From Paraburkholderia largidicola (GTDB lineage Bacteria; Pseudomonadota; Gammaproteobacteria; Burkholderiales; Burkholderiaceae), in the NCBI RefSeq assembly GCF_013426895.1, contig NZ_AP023174.1, positions 1,984,001 through 2,048,000 of the forward strand: DNA of 64,000 nt, given 5' to 3'. The position numbers and the translations under genes were made by a program. Within the stretch, counting starts at the first letter, position 1. Each line of letters opens with the position of its first letter. Below are positions 25,055 through 32,891 of the stretch, piece after piece. A model generated the notes under the pieces. It saw only the letters and a list, made by a program, of their open reading frames with translations. It was not told the DNA's origin and did no database searches.

Positions 25055-26141
25055 AGTCGTCAACCGGCATGAGAGCGTCGCCGAACGTCTGGCGCGCGAA
25101 CTGGTAAAGGTCGAGAGCGTTAAAACGCGTGGCATCCGCCAGCACGAATTCGGCGGCGCGCCGATCGTTCGAGGCTTTGACGACGAGCACGCGGTAGTAG
25201 CGCCAATCCTCGTCAGGCTTGCGCGGCTTCACGTTGAGCTCGGCGGCGCGGCGATCGACACCTTCGGGCGTGAGGTGCCACTCGGCGGCGTCAAAACCGG
25301 GTCTCGGGGTTGGCGACGCGTTGTCCGGCGCAAGCACCGCAGCGACAAAAGTGGCAACGAAGCCGACGTACGTCGGACGATCGTCGGTGTCGCGCTTGCG
25401 CGCCGCCGCGGCCGCTGCGTGTGCGCTGCGCAGTTGGTCTGCAGTCAAGCCGTCGGCTACCCAGCGCAGCACATGCACGCGATCTCGGCTGCGGTCGATC
25501 GTCAGGTCTTTGCCTCGATCGCGCTCCAGGGCAATGAGCAACTCAGTGAGTTCTGCCTCGGATGCGGTTTCGGGTTTGCTTATTTTTTCAACAGCAGCGG
25601 CAGCCGTGTTTTCGCACGCGTCTGCTGCTGCTTTAGTTGAAGGGTTAACTGCAGTATTAGACTGAACGTCCTTCAGTGCCTTTTTGTCGTTAGGTTCAGT
25701 GCCTTCCGGAACGACGTTCAGTGCCTTTTCCGAAGGTACTGAACCTCCTTCAGCGCCTTTATCCACAGGGCACTGAACGTCCTTCAGTGCCTTTTTATTG
25801 CGCCCTTTTTTCATAGGCACTGAACGTCCTTCAGTGCCTTCTTCGGCACGATCCGGGACCTCGAAACCTTCCGGAATGCGCGGGAAGTACTCATGGCGAG
25901 CCCACTTCTGCTTGCCGTAACCGTGCTTGCGTACGATGAACCAACCCAGCTCGGCGGCGACGGCGAGGTGCGTGCAGACCGATCGCTCCGAAAGACCGGT
26001 CTCTTCCGCCAGCATTGCTGTCGACGGGAAGCAGTCCTCGCCAAGGTCATTCAGATGGCACGACAGTGTGAGTAGCACGTGCCGCGTCGTGGGCGGGAGC
26101 GCCGACTTGATAATGGCGTGGCGCCATGTCCATGGTTTCAT
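25044..26141 (-). CDS. Replication initiator-like wHTH protein (lambda O-type layout)
   Basis: 365 aa from the ATG at 26141 (MKPWTWRHAIIKSALPPTTRHVLLTLSCHLN). Residues ~15-80 form a winged helix (CFPSTAMLAEETGLSERSVCTHLAVAAELGWFIV), as in phage replication O-type proteins. Residues ~101-161 are coded by a DNA array of inverted and direct TTCAGTGCC repeats, so the repeats appear in the protein as 'KKALKDVQ' and 'EKALNVV'-like blocks. The C-terminal half is helical. I infer that it binds the repeats and starts replication. Origin inside the initiator gene is the lambda arrangement. Confidence 0.7.
   Translation of the reverse strand: MKPWTWRHAIIKSALPPTTRHVLLTLSCHLNDLGEDCFPSTAMLAEETGLSERSVCTHLAVAAELGWFIVRKHGYGKQKWARHEYFPRIPEGFEVPDRAEEGTEGRSVPMKKGRNKKALKDVQCPVDKGAEGGSVPSEKALNVVPEGTEPNDKKALKDVQSNTAVNPSTKAAADACENTAAAAVEKISKPETASEAELTELLIALERDRGKDLTIDRSRDRVHVLRWVADGLTADQLRSAHAAAAAARKRDTDDRPTYVGFVATFVAAVLAPDNASPTPRPGFDAAEWHLTPEGVDRRAAELNVKPRKPDEDWRYYRVLVVKASNDRRAAEFVLADATRFNALDLYQFARQTFGDALMPVDDYAS
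25658..25838. repeat. Iteron array with DnaA box: candidate replication origin
   Basis: Ten copies of a 9-bp unit TTCAGTGCC in both orientations, mostly exact and some with one or two mismatches (start points near 25658, 25672, 25695, 25717, 25735, 25749, 25769, 25783, 25816, 25830). Four pairs form palindromes GGCACTGAA-N5-TTCAGTGCC, two of them exact. A consensus DnaA box TTATCCACA is at 25759-25767 inside the array. It sits within the replication initiator gene. Confidence 0.75.
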
Positions 26142-26698
26142 GGTGATACGGCCTCGCGGACATGTCGGGGAATGCGGCGCTGCGCGTCGATGCGCTGTTC
26201 CCAATAGCGGTAGTAGAGATTGCGGTACCACTTGCCGATCACGGCTTGAGGCACCTTCTCGCGGCCGAGGACGTGTGGCGCGCGGGCGAGCACGATCTCG
26301 TAGCCGTCGGGATGCGAGCTGAAGTGGTCGACGCGAGCGGGCTTCACATGCCAGATGCCGGCGTGGCCAGGCACAAATGCGGGAATGCCGAGCTGCTCGG
26401 GGACGACATAGACGAAGCGCGTGATCCATGAGGGCATGCCCAGCCACTTCGGCTTCGACAGATCCTTGCGCCAATCGGCGATCGACACCTTGACCTCGAG
26501 CTCGGTGCCATAGCCAGCGTCCGAGACCATCATGAAGTCCGCACGGTATTCATCGAAGCCGCGCTGGCCTGGACGCTCGAAACGCACCGTTGCCTCAGGA
26601 ATCAGCGTGTTGCGTCGATGGTCGACGTGACGCCGGATCGCGGCCTCGACAAGGCCTGCGTTGATCGGCCGCGCGGTCTGGACGTCATTGCTGCTCAT
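26138..26698 (-). CDS. PD-(D/E)XK nuclease-like phage protein
   Basis: 186 aa from ATG 26698 (GTG at 26701 also possible). 'FDEYRADFMMVSDAGYGTELEVKVSIADWRKD' gives the D...E-x-E-V-K arrangement of PD-(D/E)XK nucleases. C-terminal 'VIGKWYRNLYYRYWEQRIDAQRR' is basic and helical. DNA-processing role in the early operon is inferred. Overlaps the initiator start by four bases. Confidence 0.7.
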   Translation of the reverse strand: MSSNDVQTARPINAGLVEAAIRRHVDHRRNTLIPEATVRFERPGQRGFDEYRADFMMVSDAGYGTELEVKVSIADWRKDLSKPKWLGMPSWITRFVYVVPEQLGIPAFVPGHAGIWHVKPARVDHFSSHPDGYEIVLARAPHVLGREKVPQAVIGKWYRNLYYRYWEQRIDAQRRIPRHVREAVSP

Positions 26699-26969
26699 CA
26701 CGCGCCGCCACGTTCACGCGGAAAAACATCCGGCGCCCCTCTCTAAACTGCGTGACGAGGCCCATCGCTTCCAGCACCTTGATTTGCCGACGCACGCCGC
26801 TGTCGGATATCCGGCATTTGACCGCGAGTTCAGGCACGCTCACCGTGCACTCGCCGGTGCTTTGCACGCTCAGGTGTGCAAGACGCAGCAACACCAGCAG
26901 CCCAAGACCGCTCAGTTCCGAGGGAACGTCGATCAGATCCCAGGTGCAGTTCGTTAAATGGTGCGACAC
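26685..26969 (-). CDS. Winged-helix phage DNA-binding protein
   Basis: 94 aa, GTG start at 26969. 'LSGLGLLVLLRLAHLSVQSTGECTVSVPELAVKCRISDSGVRRQIKVLEAMGLVTQFREGRRMFFRV' is a complete winged-helix fold (recognition helix around SDSGVRRQIKVLE). Probably regulatory or replication-related. Confidence 0.75.
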   Translation of the reverse strand: MSHHLTNCTWDLIDVPSELSGLGLLVLLRLAHLSVQSTGECTVSVPELAVKCRISDSGVRRQIKVLEAMGLVTQFREGRRMFFRVNVAARDEQQ

Positions 26970-27271
26970 ACTGTCTCCGGATCGGTAACTGGATCGGCGA
27001 GCTCAACCGGCTCGCGAGTGTCGTTGGCTGGATCTGCATCGTCGATGCGCTGCAGAACGCGGTCGGGCGCCACCGCTTCGGAAACGACCCCGATCGGGAT
27101 CATGAGCGGCCCCATCTTGAAACCCAGCATGCTGTTGCCCTCTATCAACCAGATCGGCTCGGCGCACGCGAAACTCAGAACTCCATCTAGGCGCAGAACG
27201 CGCACAATCGCGCCGTCATTCACGGTGCCAGTGCCAACAACATGCGCGCGATCTCCCGGCTTTACGTTCAT
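26954..27271 (-). CDS. Hypothetical phage protein
   Basis: 105 aa from ATG 27271 (MNVKPGDRAHVVGTGTVNDGAIVRVLRLDG). N-terminal SH3/KOW-like beta segment, C-terminus acidic. Function unknown; operon overlaps support expression. Confidence 0.6.
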   Translation of the reverse strand: MNVKPGDRAHVVGTGTVNDGAIVRVLRLDGVLSFACAEPIWLIEGNSMLGFKMGPLMIPIGVVSEAVAPDRVLQRIDDADPANDTREPVELADPVTDPETVCRTI

Positions 27272-27281
27272 AGGTCCGCCG

Positions 27282-27470
27282 TCAGTGACGTGGTTTTTGC
27301 AGCTCGCGCAAGCGCGCAAGTCCCAATACAGTCAGTGCCTCGTGCAGCTGCTCGTCGCGACGCATCATCGACAGCAACTCGCCCTTCACTGCCTCCTCGT
27401 TGTCTCCTGCCCGGGCGCGCGCAGTACGCAACGCCTCATTGGCCCGCCGTTGGGCGTCAGCGTCGGTCAC
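27282..27470 (-). CDS. Small helical phage protein, GTG start
   Basis: 62 aa. The GTG at 27470 overlaps the upstream stop (GTGA). 'DADAQRRANEALRTARARAGDNEEAVKGELLSMMRRDEQLHEAL' is a single long helical stretch. Function unknown. Confidence 0.55.
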   Translation of the reverse strand: MTDADAQRRANEALRTARARAGDNEEAVKGELLSMMRRDEQLHEALTVLGLARLRELQKPRH

Positions 27471-27880
27471 CGCACCGTCTCCATCGCGAAGTACTCCTCG
27501 ACCAGCCGCAGCGCCATATCGCGCGCCAGCCATTGCGCGATCGCGCAGTTGCCAAGCTGCTCCTGAACGACGCCGACCTTGTCGGCAGGCAGCTTGCGGC
27601 GCTTGCGGCCACTTTCATCGCGTTCGTCGGGGCGGAAGTAGTCGGAAACGTGCTGCTGGATGAGGTCGCACGTCGCGGCGAGATACGGTTGCGACATACC
27701 GCGGTGCCGACGGTGCTTCCAAGCGAGCGCGCAGACCTCGTGGTAGGTATTGCAGGCCTCGATCTCTTCGCGGGGCAGGAAGCGCGGCGCAGCAGAACTC
27801 GCGCGCGGCGACGGCAGATCGGGAACGGGAGCGGCCGGCTTTCGCGGTCGTCCGGATGGGCTGTGATAGTCAAATGTCAT
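27467..27880 (-). CDS. Putative HTH phage protein
   Basis: 137 aa from ATG 27880 (MTFDYHSPSGRPRKPAAPVPD). After a Pro-rich arm, 'YHEVCALAWKHRRHRGMSQPYLAATCDLIQQHVSDYF' looks like an HTH (a repressor- or CII-like reading head). Its regulatory role is inferred only. Confidence 0.55.
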   Translation of the reverse strand: MTFDYHSPSGRPRKPAAPVPDLPSPRASSAAPRFLPREEIEACNTYHEVCALAWKHRRHRGMSQPYLAATCDLIQQHVSDYFRPDERDESGRKRRKLPADKVGVVQEQLGNCAIAQWLARDMALRLVEEYFAMETVR

Positions 27881-27955
27881 CGGAACACCTGTTGATACAC
27901 CTGTTGGCGATTGGCGAAAATTTTTTGCATGGAAACCATGCAAAGCCCCGTAAAT

Positions 27956-28237
27956 TCACGCGCCGCCAGGCAGCGCCATCTCCGGTACAACCCCGTTCGA
28001 TACGGCCGATGCGAAGAGCAGCAGCCACGTCGACGGCAAGATGTTTCTCGTGTGCAGCGACAGTTCTGTGCCGTCTTGCTTTGTCGTGGTGAACGTGTCC
28101 GTCACCATCTCGTACACACCGCTTCTCAGACCTTCCTCGTCAAAGAGGCAGTGCAAAACCTGTTTGCGGATCGCTGGGTAGCGGTGCATCGCGTCAATGA
28201 CGTCGCCCAGTACGTCCTGCAGCTCGCGCGCCGCCAT
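27956..28237 (-). CDS. Hypothetical phage protein
   Basis: 93 aa (MAARELQDVLGDVIDAMHRYPAIRKQVLHCLFDEEGL). Helical, no family recognised. First leftward gene after the convergent gene at 28329-28553. Confidence 0.55.
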   Translation of the reverse strand: MAARELQDVLGDVIDAMHRYPAIRKQVLHCLFDEEGLRSGVYEMVTDTFTTTKQDGTELSLHTRNILPSTWLLLFASAVSNGVVPEMALPGGA

Positions 28238-28328
28238 TCAGGCTCGCGAGCAAAATTGGTGAGGGTTCACAGCCCGTTTAGAATCGGTGGCTCCCACACG
28301 CACCGTTTCTTCACGAAAAGGAACCCTC

Positions 28329-28553
28329 ATGAACATCGAAAAGTTGTCCGGCATCGCGCAAGCGAACAACGTTCTCTTGGCCTGCATCGTCAAAAACCTC
28401 GAAAAGGTCGTACTTCATGGGGTGAAACGGGACTTCAGCGCGGCGTCAGAGTTAGCTATTGCCGGTTTCCTGAATTCAGGCGCATCCGACGAGTCAATCG
28501 ACGCAATGCGGAAACAACTGGAGCAAATAAAGGCGCTCTTGGCTTCTCACTGA
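28329..28553 (+). CDS. Small hypothetical phage protein on the opposite strand
   Basis: 74 aa (MNIEKLSGIAQANNVLLACIVKNLEKVV). ATG chosen for an upstream AAGGAAC ribosome site. Two helices, the second (ESIDAMRKQLEQIKALL) coiled-coil-like. It is convergent with, and overlaps by 98 bp, the end of the gene at 28456-28866. Function unknown. Confidence 0.55.
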   Translation: MNIEKLSGIAQANNVLLACIVKNLEKVVLHGVKRDFSAASELAIAGFLNSGASDESIDAMRKQLEQIKALLASH

Positions 28554-28866
28554 ACAGCTCGCATTGCCCGCGGATAAATTCCGAAAGCTCGTCTCGTCTC
28601 TTCTCATCGACCCGATCTCGCCATCCGTCCGGCGCACCGAGTTCCGCTTCGAGCGTCGTGATCCCCGAGTCGGGCTCGCCCGGGTACAGGCAAGGCACGC
28701 GCGCACCTACCTCGAAATTGGGAAGCGGGATCGAAGCGCGACGGAACGCGTTGATCTCTCGCGCCCGTTGGTTAAGTGCTTCCCTCCAGTCGCTCCCGGC
28801 GAAGGTCTTCGTGCTCCGGGTCAGTCGGCCGCCGCGACGCGCGAACTTCGATTTGAAATGGCGCAT
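28456..28866 (-). CDS. Hypothetical phage protein downstream of the Cro-like gene
   Basis: 136 aa. Starts one base after the stop of the Cro/YdaS-like gene, so it belongs to the same leftward early transcript. Basic N-terminus (MRHFKSKFARRGGRLTRSTKTF). Family not recognised. Its last ~33 codons overlap the convergent gene. Confidence 0.55.
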   Translation of the reverse strand: MRHFKSKFARRGGRLTRSTKTFAGSDWREALNQRAREINAFRRASIPLPNFEVGARVPCLYPGEPDSGITTLEAELGAPDGWRDRVDEKRRDELSEFIRGQCELFSEKPRAPLFAPVVSALRRLTRRMRLNSGNRQ

Positions 28867-28867
28867 C

Positions 28868-29131
28868 TCAGACGCCCTCCTCGTGCTGCACGGCAGCTAT
28901 CGCAAGCTCTGGCCAGTGGTCTCGCCAGTCGTTGGGCCGAAGGTCTTTCCGCGTCACCTCGCCGTTCGTGAGGCGCTCGATCGCAACACAGCGGACCGGG
29001 GGGACAGGACGCTCTCGATTGAGCCATTGCTGCACGGTCGGTGGTTTCACCCCGATCGCGCGCGCCAGCGCAGCGTGGCCGCCCAAAAGCTTGCTGGCCC
29101 GCAGGACAGCTTCAGAGTTCGTTTCGCTCAT
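28868..29131 (-). CDS. Cro/YdaS-like transcriptional repressor
   Basis: 87 aa from ATG 29131 (MSETNSEAVLRASKLLGGHAALARAIGVKPPTVQQWLNRERPVPP). The HTH is the Cro/YdaS-type: short helix, turn, recognition helix 'KPPTVQQWL'. It is divergent from the CI-like gene with operators between, the lambda cI/cro arrangement. It would switch the phage to lytic growth. The C-terminal 'LRPNDWRDHWPEL' is typical. Confidence 0.85.
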   Translation of the reverse strand: MSETNSEAVLRASKLLGGHAALARAIGVKPPTVQQWLNRERPVPPVRCVAIERLTNGEVTRKDLRPNDWRDHWPELAIAAVQHEEGV

Positions 29132-29138
29132 GCGCTGC

Positions 29139-29166
29139 ATTATATGGCATTGCCTCATCTTTGCAA
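29139..29166 (-). promoter_or_regulatory. Promoter of the leftward early (cro-like) operon
   Basis: Minus strand -35 TTGCAA (29166-29161), 16-bp spacer, -10 TATAAT (29144-29139). An operator GGCATTGCC (29146-29154) lies within the spacer, so repressor binding would block polymerase. Confidence 0.72.
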
Positions 29167-29211
29167 GGCATTGCCGCATATGGCGTTATGCGGGTCAAAT
29201 TAGGCAATGCT
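29146..29211. promoter_or_regulatory. Left operator cluster (core GGCATTGCC)
   Basis: Perfect 9-bp palindrome-like cores GGCATTGCC at 29146-29154 and 29167-29175. A diverged inverted copy (GGCAATGCT, 29203-29211) overlaps the start codon of the CI-like gene. The three sites span the intergenic region between divergent regulators and fit CI/Cro binding. Confidence 0.75.
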
Positions 29212-29848
29212 TACTGGAACAGAACTCGGCGCAGCGATCGCACGCGCCATCGAGCGAAAAGGCGTCACTAAGAAGGCGTTCGCGGACGCTATGGGCGTCA
29301 AACCAGCGTCCGTTCAGGACTGGATCAAGTACGGCCGCATCGCCAAGAATCGGATTGCCGACCTCGTGCAATACTTCAGCGACGTCGCGGGTCCGGACTA
29401 TTGGGGGCTCGAGTACGTATCGACGGCGCCTAGCGTGGGCAAGATCGCAGGCTTCGTCCAGCTCATCGGGCGGGGGACGCGCACGCCTTCGGACTTGGAT
29501 CCGAAAGATCAGTACATGGAACTCAGCCGCTATGCGCATGGCAAGCAGGGAGACAGTCCGTTCTCGAACGTTGTCGCGATGATTGCCCGCGCCGCGATGG
29601 AGGCAGACGCTCTCGGCGTCCCAACCGAGAAGCTGCTCGCCATACACAAAATACTGGTAACAGTCACGGACGCTCAAAAGGCCGTTTCGGTCGCAAATCG
29701 ACGAATTGACGAAGTTGTAGCGGATGCAGAATTGCCCTCTGACAAAGAGGTTGAGGCTGCGTTAGCAGACCTTGGCCTCACCCCCGACCGAGGGTCTGCA
29801 AAGGATGGACGATCATCGAACCGGAGACACCACCGGAAGAGTGGTTGA
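29207..29848 (+). CDS. CI-like phage repressor without visible S24 peptidase domain
   Basis: 213 aa. HTH at residues ~5-45 (ELGAAIARAIERKGVTKKAFADAMGVKPASVQDWI). The middle and C-terminus (dimerisation, likely helical) lack Ser-Met/Ser-Lys motifs of the LexA/CI S24 autoprotease, so induction may not be by RecA-driven self-cleavage. An operator overlaps its start codon, suggesting autoregulation. Divergent from the Cro-like gene. Confidence 0.8.
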   Translation: MLTGTELGAAIARAIERKGVTKKAFADAMGVKPASVQDWIKYGRIAKNRIADLVQYFSDVAGPDYWGLEYVSTAPSVGKIAGFVQLIGRGTRTPSDLDPKDQYMELSRYAHGKQGDSPFSNVVAMIARAAMEADALGVPTEKLLAIHKILVTVTDAQKAVSVANRRIDEVVADAELPSDKEVEAALADLGLTPDRGSAKDGRSSNRRHHRKSG

Positions 29849-30068
29849 TCTCACCGCCTTCCGTCGAGCTACGCGCGCCGCCGAAGCACGGGCGCGGAAA
29901 GCCCGCGCGGGCGAAGTGACAACGTCGCTTCACATCGATATCTACCAGGACGGCAAGATCAATTCGAAGCCGCTTGTGGTTAGCCGTGCTCAGGCGCTCA
30001 GCCTCTTGAAACTCGTTCTCGCAGTCTCGAACCACCTCGTCGAAGTACACGCCGGCCGCGCCGGCTAA
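29805..30068 (+). CDS. Small hypothetical phage protein downstream of CI-like gene
   Basis: 87 aa. ATG at 29805 with an AAGG ribosome site, overlapping the end of the CI-like gene. 'DLTAFRRATRAAEARARKARAGEVTTSLHIDIYQDGKINSK' has a basic helix then strands. Unknown function, possibly co-expressed with the repressor. Confidence 0.6.
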   Translation: MDDHRTGDTTGRVVDLTAFRRATRAAEARARKARAGEVTTSLHIDIYQDGKINSKPLVVSRAQALSLLKLVLAVSNHLVEVHAGRAG

Positions 30069-30142
30069 CGCTCCCTCCTCCCTATCCCGCTATTTTGGTG
30101 CCGCTCCGGTAAGGCATCATATGCACTCGCATGAAAAAATAT

Positions 30143-30182
30143 GGCATTGCCTCTTTACAATAGATATGGCATTGCCTAATAT
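30143..30182 (+). promoter_or_regulatory. Right operators and near-consensus early promoter
   Basis: GGCATTGCC at 30143-30151 and 30168-30176 (starts 25 bp apart). The promoter is -35 TTTACA at 30154-30159, 17-bp spacer, -10 TAATAT at 30177-30182. The second operator lies in the spacer. It drives the long rightward operon starting at 30216 and should be repressed by the CI-like protein. Confidence 0.78.
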
Positions 30183-30215
30183 TCGCTCCAACAGATCGCA
30201 ACACAGGAGCGAACG

Positions 30216-30425
30216 ATGTCCCAGCAACAGCAAGCCAATCCCACTGCCAGCACGCGGCGCGGCGCTCGCGCTGTGAAATCGGCGCTGCGCGTCGCGCGCA
30301 ACGTGCTCGCGCTCCTCGGCGTGTTCTTCGTGTACCTGCTCTGGCATGGCTATTCGGCCTATGAGGCCGAGATGGCCGCCAGCTCGCAGGACGTTGCGTG
30401 CGTGAAGTCCTCGCGCTGCATGTGA
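30216..30425 (+). CDS. Small membrane protein of the rightward operon
   Basis: 69 aa. Strong ribosome site (AGGAG). A single transmembrane segment (VLALLGVFFVYLLWHGYSAY) after a basic N-terminus, then a Cys-containing tail (DVACVKSSRCM). First gene after the right promoter. Function unknown. Confidence 0.7.
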   Translation: MSQQQQANPTASTRRGARAVKSALRVARNVLALLGVFFVYLLWHGYSAYEAEMAASSQDVACVKSSRCM

Positions 30426-30432
30426 GACGGCG

Positions 30433-30708
30433 ATGCGTCCGACTCCCTCCCGCCTTCCCGACGATCTCCTCGCGCCAGCGTGTCGCACGCTCGGCGTCGA
30501 GGGATCGCCCGATGAAGCGCTGCTCAATCCCGCTGTGCGCGCCGCCGTGCAGGCTGCCGTTCGCGCACAGATCGTCGGTCGTCCGCAGCGCCGCACCGGC
30601 CGCATGGTTACGCCGCGCGCTGCCGCCGCTATCCAGACGACGCTCGGTTTCGACGAAGGCACTGTCGATATCAAACGCCGTGCCGCGAATGACACCGACG
30701 AGGACTGA
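30433..30708 (+). CDS. Hypothetical phage protein
   Basis: 91 aa (MRPTPSRLPDDLLAPACRTLGVEGSPDEALL). Ala/Arg-rich, helical. Seven bases after the membrane protein gene. Unknown. Confidence 0.6.
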   Translation: MRPTPSRLPDDLLAPACRTLGVEGSPDEALLNPAVRAAVQAAVRAQIVGRPQRRTGRMVTPRAAAAIQTTLGFDEGTVDIKRRAANDTDED

Positions 30709-30712
30709 CGCC

Positions 30713-31561
30713 ATGAACACGCTCGGTTACATCAGCCTCGCACTCGCATCGTCCGGCGCAATCGCCTGGACAGCCACCACGGTCGCGAGGCGTTTCGACG
30801 CCGCGTTCGATTTCGATCTCCCCGCCCCCGCGAACGATGACCGGGCTCTTACGGAGGCGTGGTCGCGGCGCGTTCTCCGTGATGGATTACCTATGAGCCA
30901 GCAGCTGCGCGAAGGCCTTCCCGAACTCCCTGCGCGTATGCGCGCTCTGCCGCTCGACGAGCGCGGCTATCCGGTGCCGTACTTCGTCGCGTGGATTGAC
31001 GGTAAGCCTGACTTCCGTGTCGCTGACCAGAAGAAGTTGGCGATCTGCCACAACCGGCATTGCTGCTGGCTTTGCGGCGAGCCGCTCGGTAAGTACATGG
31101 CATTCGTCATTGGCCCGATGTGCGCCGTCAACCGTACTTCGAGCGAGCCGCCGTCGCACACCGACTGCGCGAAGTTCGCAGCATCGGCCTGCCCGTTCCT
31201 CGCGCGTCCGAAAGCTGTTCGGCGCGCAAGCGGCCTTCCCGAAGACCGCGTCGATCCGGCAGGCCTCGGCCTCTCGCGTAACCCGGGCGTCGCGCTGGTG
31301 TGGGTCACCCGTTCGTATAAGCCGTTCAAGGCACCCGGCGGCGTGCTCTTCAAGATCGGCGAGCCCGAGCAGACCTTCTGGTATGCGGAGGGACGCGCTG
31401 CCACACGCGAAGAGGTGATGGACTCAGTCCAGTCAGGCCTGCCGCGACTGTATGAACTCGCGCATCTCCAAGGCGATGCCGCGGTGATGGAGCTCGATAC
31501 GGCCGTTGCACGCGCCACGCGTCATTTCCCGCGGCACGCCGCGGCAGCACATCTGGGGTGA
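30713..31561 (+). CDS. Phage protein with N-terminal membrane segment and Cys-rich domain
   Basis: 282 aa. Residues ~1-25 form a hydrophobic segment (YISLALASSGAIAWTATTVA). From residue ~61 (MSQQLREGLPELPARMRALPLDERGYPVPYFVAWIDGKPDFRVAD) it resembles a Burkholderia-phage protein with CxxC and CAV/C Cys pairs (CCWLCGEPLG, MCAVN, CAKFAASACPFL). It may be an in-frame fusion of two genes; an alternative internal start is at 30894. Function unknown. Confidence 0.6.
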   Translation: MNTLGYISLALASSGAIAWTATTVARRFDAAFDFDLPAPANDDRALTEAWSRRVLRDGLPMSQQLREGLPELPARMRALPLDERGYPVPYFVAWIDGKPDFRVADQKKLAICHNRHCCWLCGEPLGKYMAFVIGPMCAVNRTSSEPPSHTDCAKFAASACPFLARPKAVRRASGLPEDRVDPAGLGLSRNPGVALVWVTRSYKPFKAPGGVLFKIGEPEQTFWYAEGRAATREEVMDSVQSGLPRLYELAHLQGDAAVMELDTAVARATRHFPRHAAAAHLG

Positions 31562-31564
31562 GCC

Positions 31565-32299
31565 GTGAGCGACACCGTCCATCCGAACATGTTTCCGCGC
31601 GCCGCCGACGCGAACGTGAGCGTCGAGGAAGTTGCGCCCGCCATGCAGCTCCCGTCGGCGGAGGCACCAGCGCGTCCGTCGACAGCCTGGGCAAATCCCA
31701 TCACGTTTACGCAAGCTACAAAGCCTGCCGACGCCGAGACAAACGTCGATGCCGGCGAAACGAAAGCGTCGAAAGACGTGCCGAAAGCCTCGAAAAACGA
31801 GACAGGCGGCGCGAAACATGGGAAGACGACGCGTGCCGAACAGGCGATCGCTTCTCTGCGCGAGAAAGGGCCGCTGTCATCGAAGGACCTCTGCGAGACG
31901 ATGGGTATTGATGCGGAGGTCGGGATCTCGCCGTACATCACGCAGGCGCTGAAGAACGGCTCGATCCGCCGCGATCGCGGCCGCTATTTCCTGCCCGGTC
32001 AGGAAGCAAGCCTTCCCGCGGCGAAGGAATCGCTGTCGAGAGAATCAGCACCAGCAGCGCCGACGAAGAAAGCAAATGCGAAGCCGGCGCTGTCAAGCGA
32101 ACCGGAGAAGGCTGTCAATTCGGTCGACACCGATGTCAAGCCGGATCCGCGCGTCGCCGATTTCACGCTCGGCGTCGGAGACGCGGTGCTCACTCATTGG
32201 CTCGATGGCTCTGTGTCGCTGCAACGCGGCGCCACGGTGCTCGAACTCAGTCGCGAACAGACGCGGTTACTCACGATGTTCGTCGATCTCTGCAAATAG
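31565..32299 (+). CDS. Phage protein with winged-helix-like centre
   Basis: 244 aa, GTG start. Low-complexity N-terminus, then 'TRAEQAIASLREKGPLSSKDLCETMGIDAEVGISPYITQALKNGSIRRDRGRYFL' (winged helix), a Lys/Ala-rich linker and a compact C-terminal domain (GDAVLTHWLDGSVSLQRGATVLELSREQ). A DNA-binding role is likely; the target is unknown. Confidence 0.6.
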   Translation: MSDTVHPNMFPRAADANVSVEEVAPAMQLPSAEAPARPSTAWANPITFTQATKPADAETNVDAGETKASKDVPKASKNETGGAKHGKTTRAEQAIASLREKGPLSSKDLCETMGIDAEVGISPYITQALKNGSIRRDRGRYFLPGQEASLPAAKESLSRESAPAAPTKKANAKPALSSEPEKAVNSVDTDVKPDPRVADFTLGVGDAVLTHWLDGSVSLQRGATVLELSREQTRLLTMFVDLCK

Positions 32300-32384
32300 G
32301 TTTCTCGGTGGTCTCTCGTCACTCCCCCGTGTGGCGAGTTCGGTGGGCGGCTTGTTCGGCGCCCCGCTTTTTCAAGGACTTGAA

Positions 32385-32741
32385 ATGACGACCTCAGAAA
32401 AGTTTGATCAGTGGGCAATCATCGAACTGTTTGGCCACGCTCGCATCGCTGGCCGTGTCACGGAGCAGACGCTCGGTGGCTGTGCCTTCGTGCGCGTCGA
32501 CGTTCCCGCATTCGAGGCAGTTGGCCATAGCCACGCGACGCAGGCGTTCACGAAGCTCTTCGGTCAAGGCGCCATCTATTCGATGAGTTTCGTCGACGAA
32601 GCCGCCGCGAAGATGGTGGGCCGGCAGCTGCGCATTCAGCCGATCGATACGTATTCCCTCCGACAGGCGATGCAGGATCTGCCCGTCGATACCGGCCGCG
32701 ATCGCCTGCAGTCATCGTTCCTTGAAGACCAGGCGTCCTAG
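32385..32741 (+). CDS. Hypothetical phage protein
   Basis: 118 aa from ATG 32385 with AAGGA upstream. 'WAIIELFGHARIAGRVTEQTLGGCAFVRVDVPAFEAVGHSHATQAFTKLFGQGAIYSMSFVDEAAA' is a beta-rich domain found in Burkholderia phages. Function unknown. Confidence 0.65.
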   Translation: MTTSEKFDQWAIIELFGHARIAGRVTEQTLGGCAFVRVDVPAFEAVGHSHATQAFTKLFGQGAIYSMSFVDEAAAKMVGRQLRIQPIDTYSLRQAMQDLPVDTGRDRLQSSFLEDQAS

Positions 32742-32891
32742 GCGCTGCGCGCCGGTGCCGACGCCGTGGCAGATCCTCGCCTCACTCCACGACCGAAGCA
32801 TCGACCTGCGCGAAGCACATCGACTCATTCGCGCGCATCTGCGCGCCGCCCAGCGTCGGCGTATGACGCGGACAACGAAGGAATCCCGATC

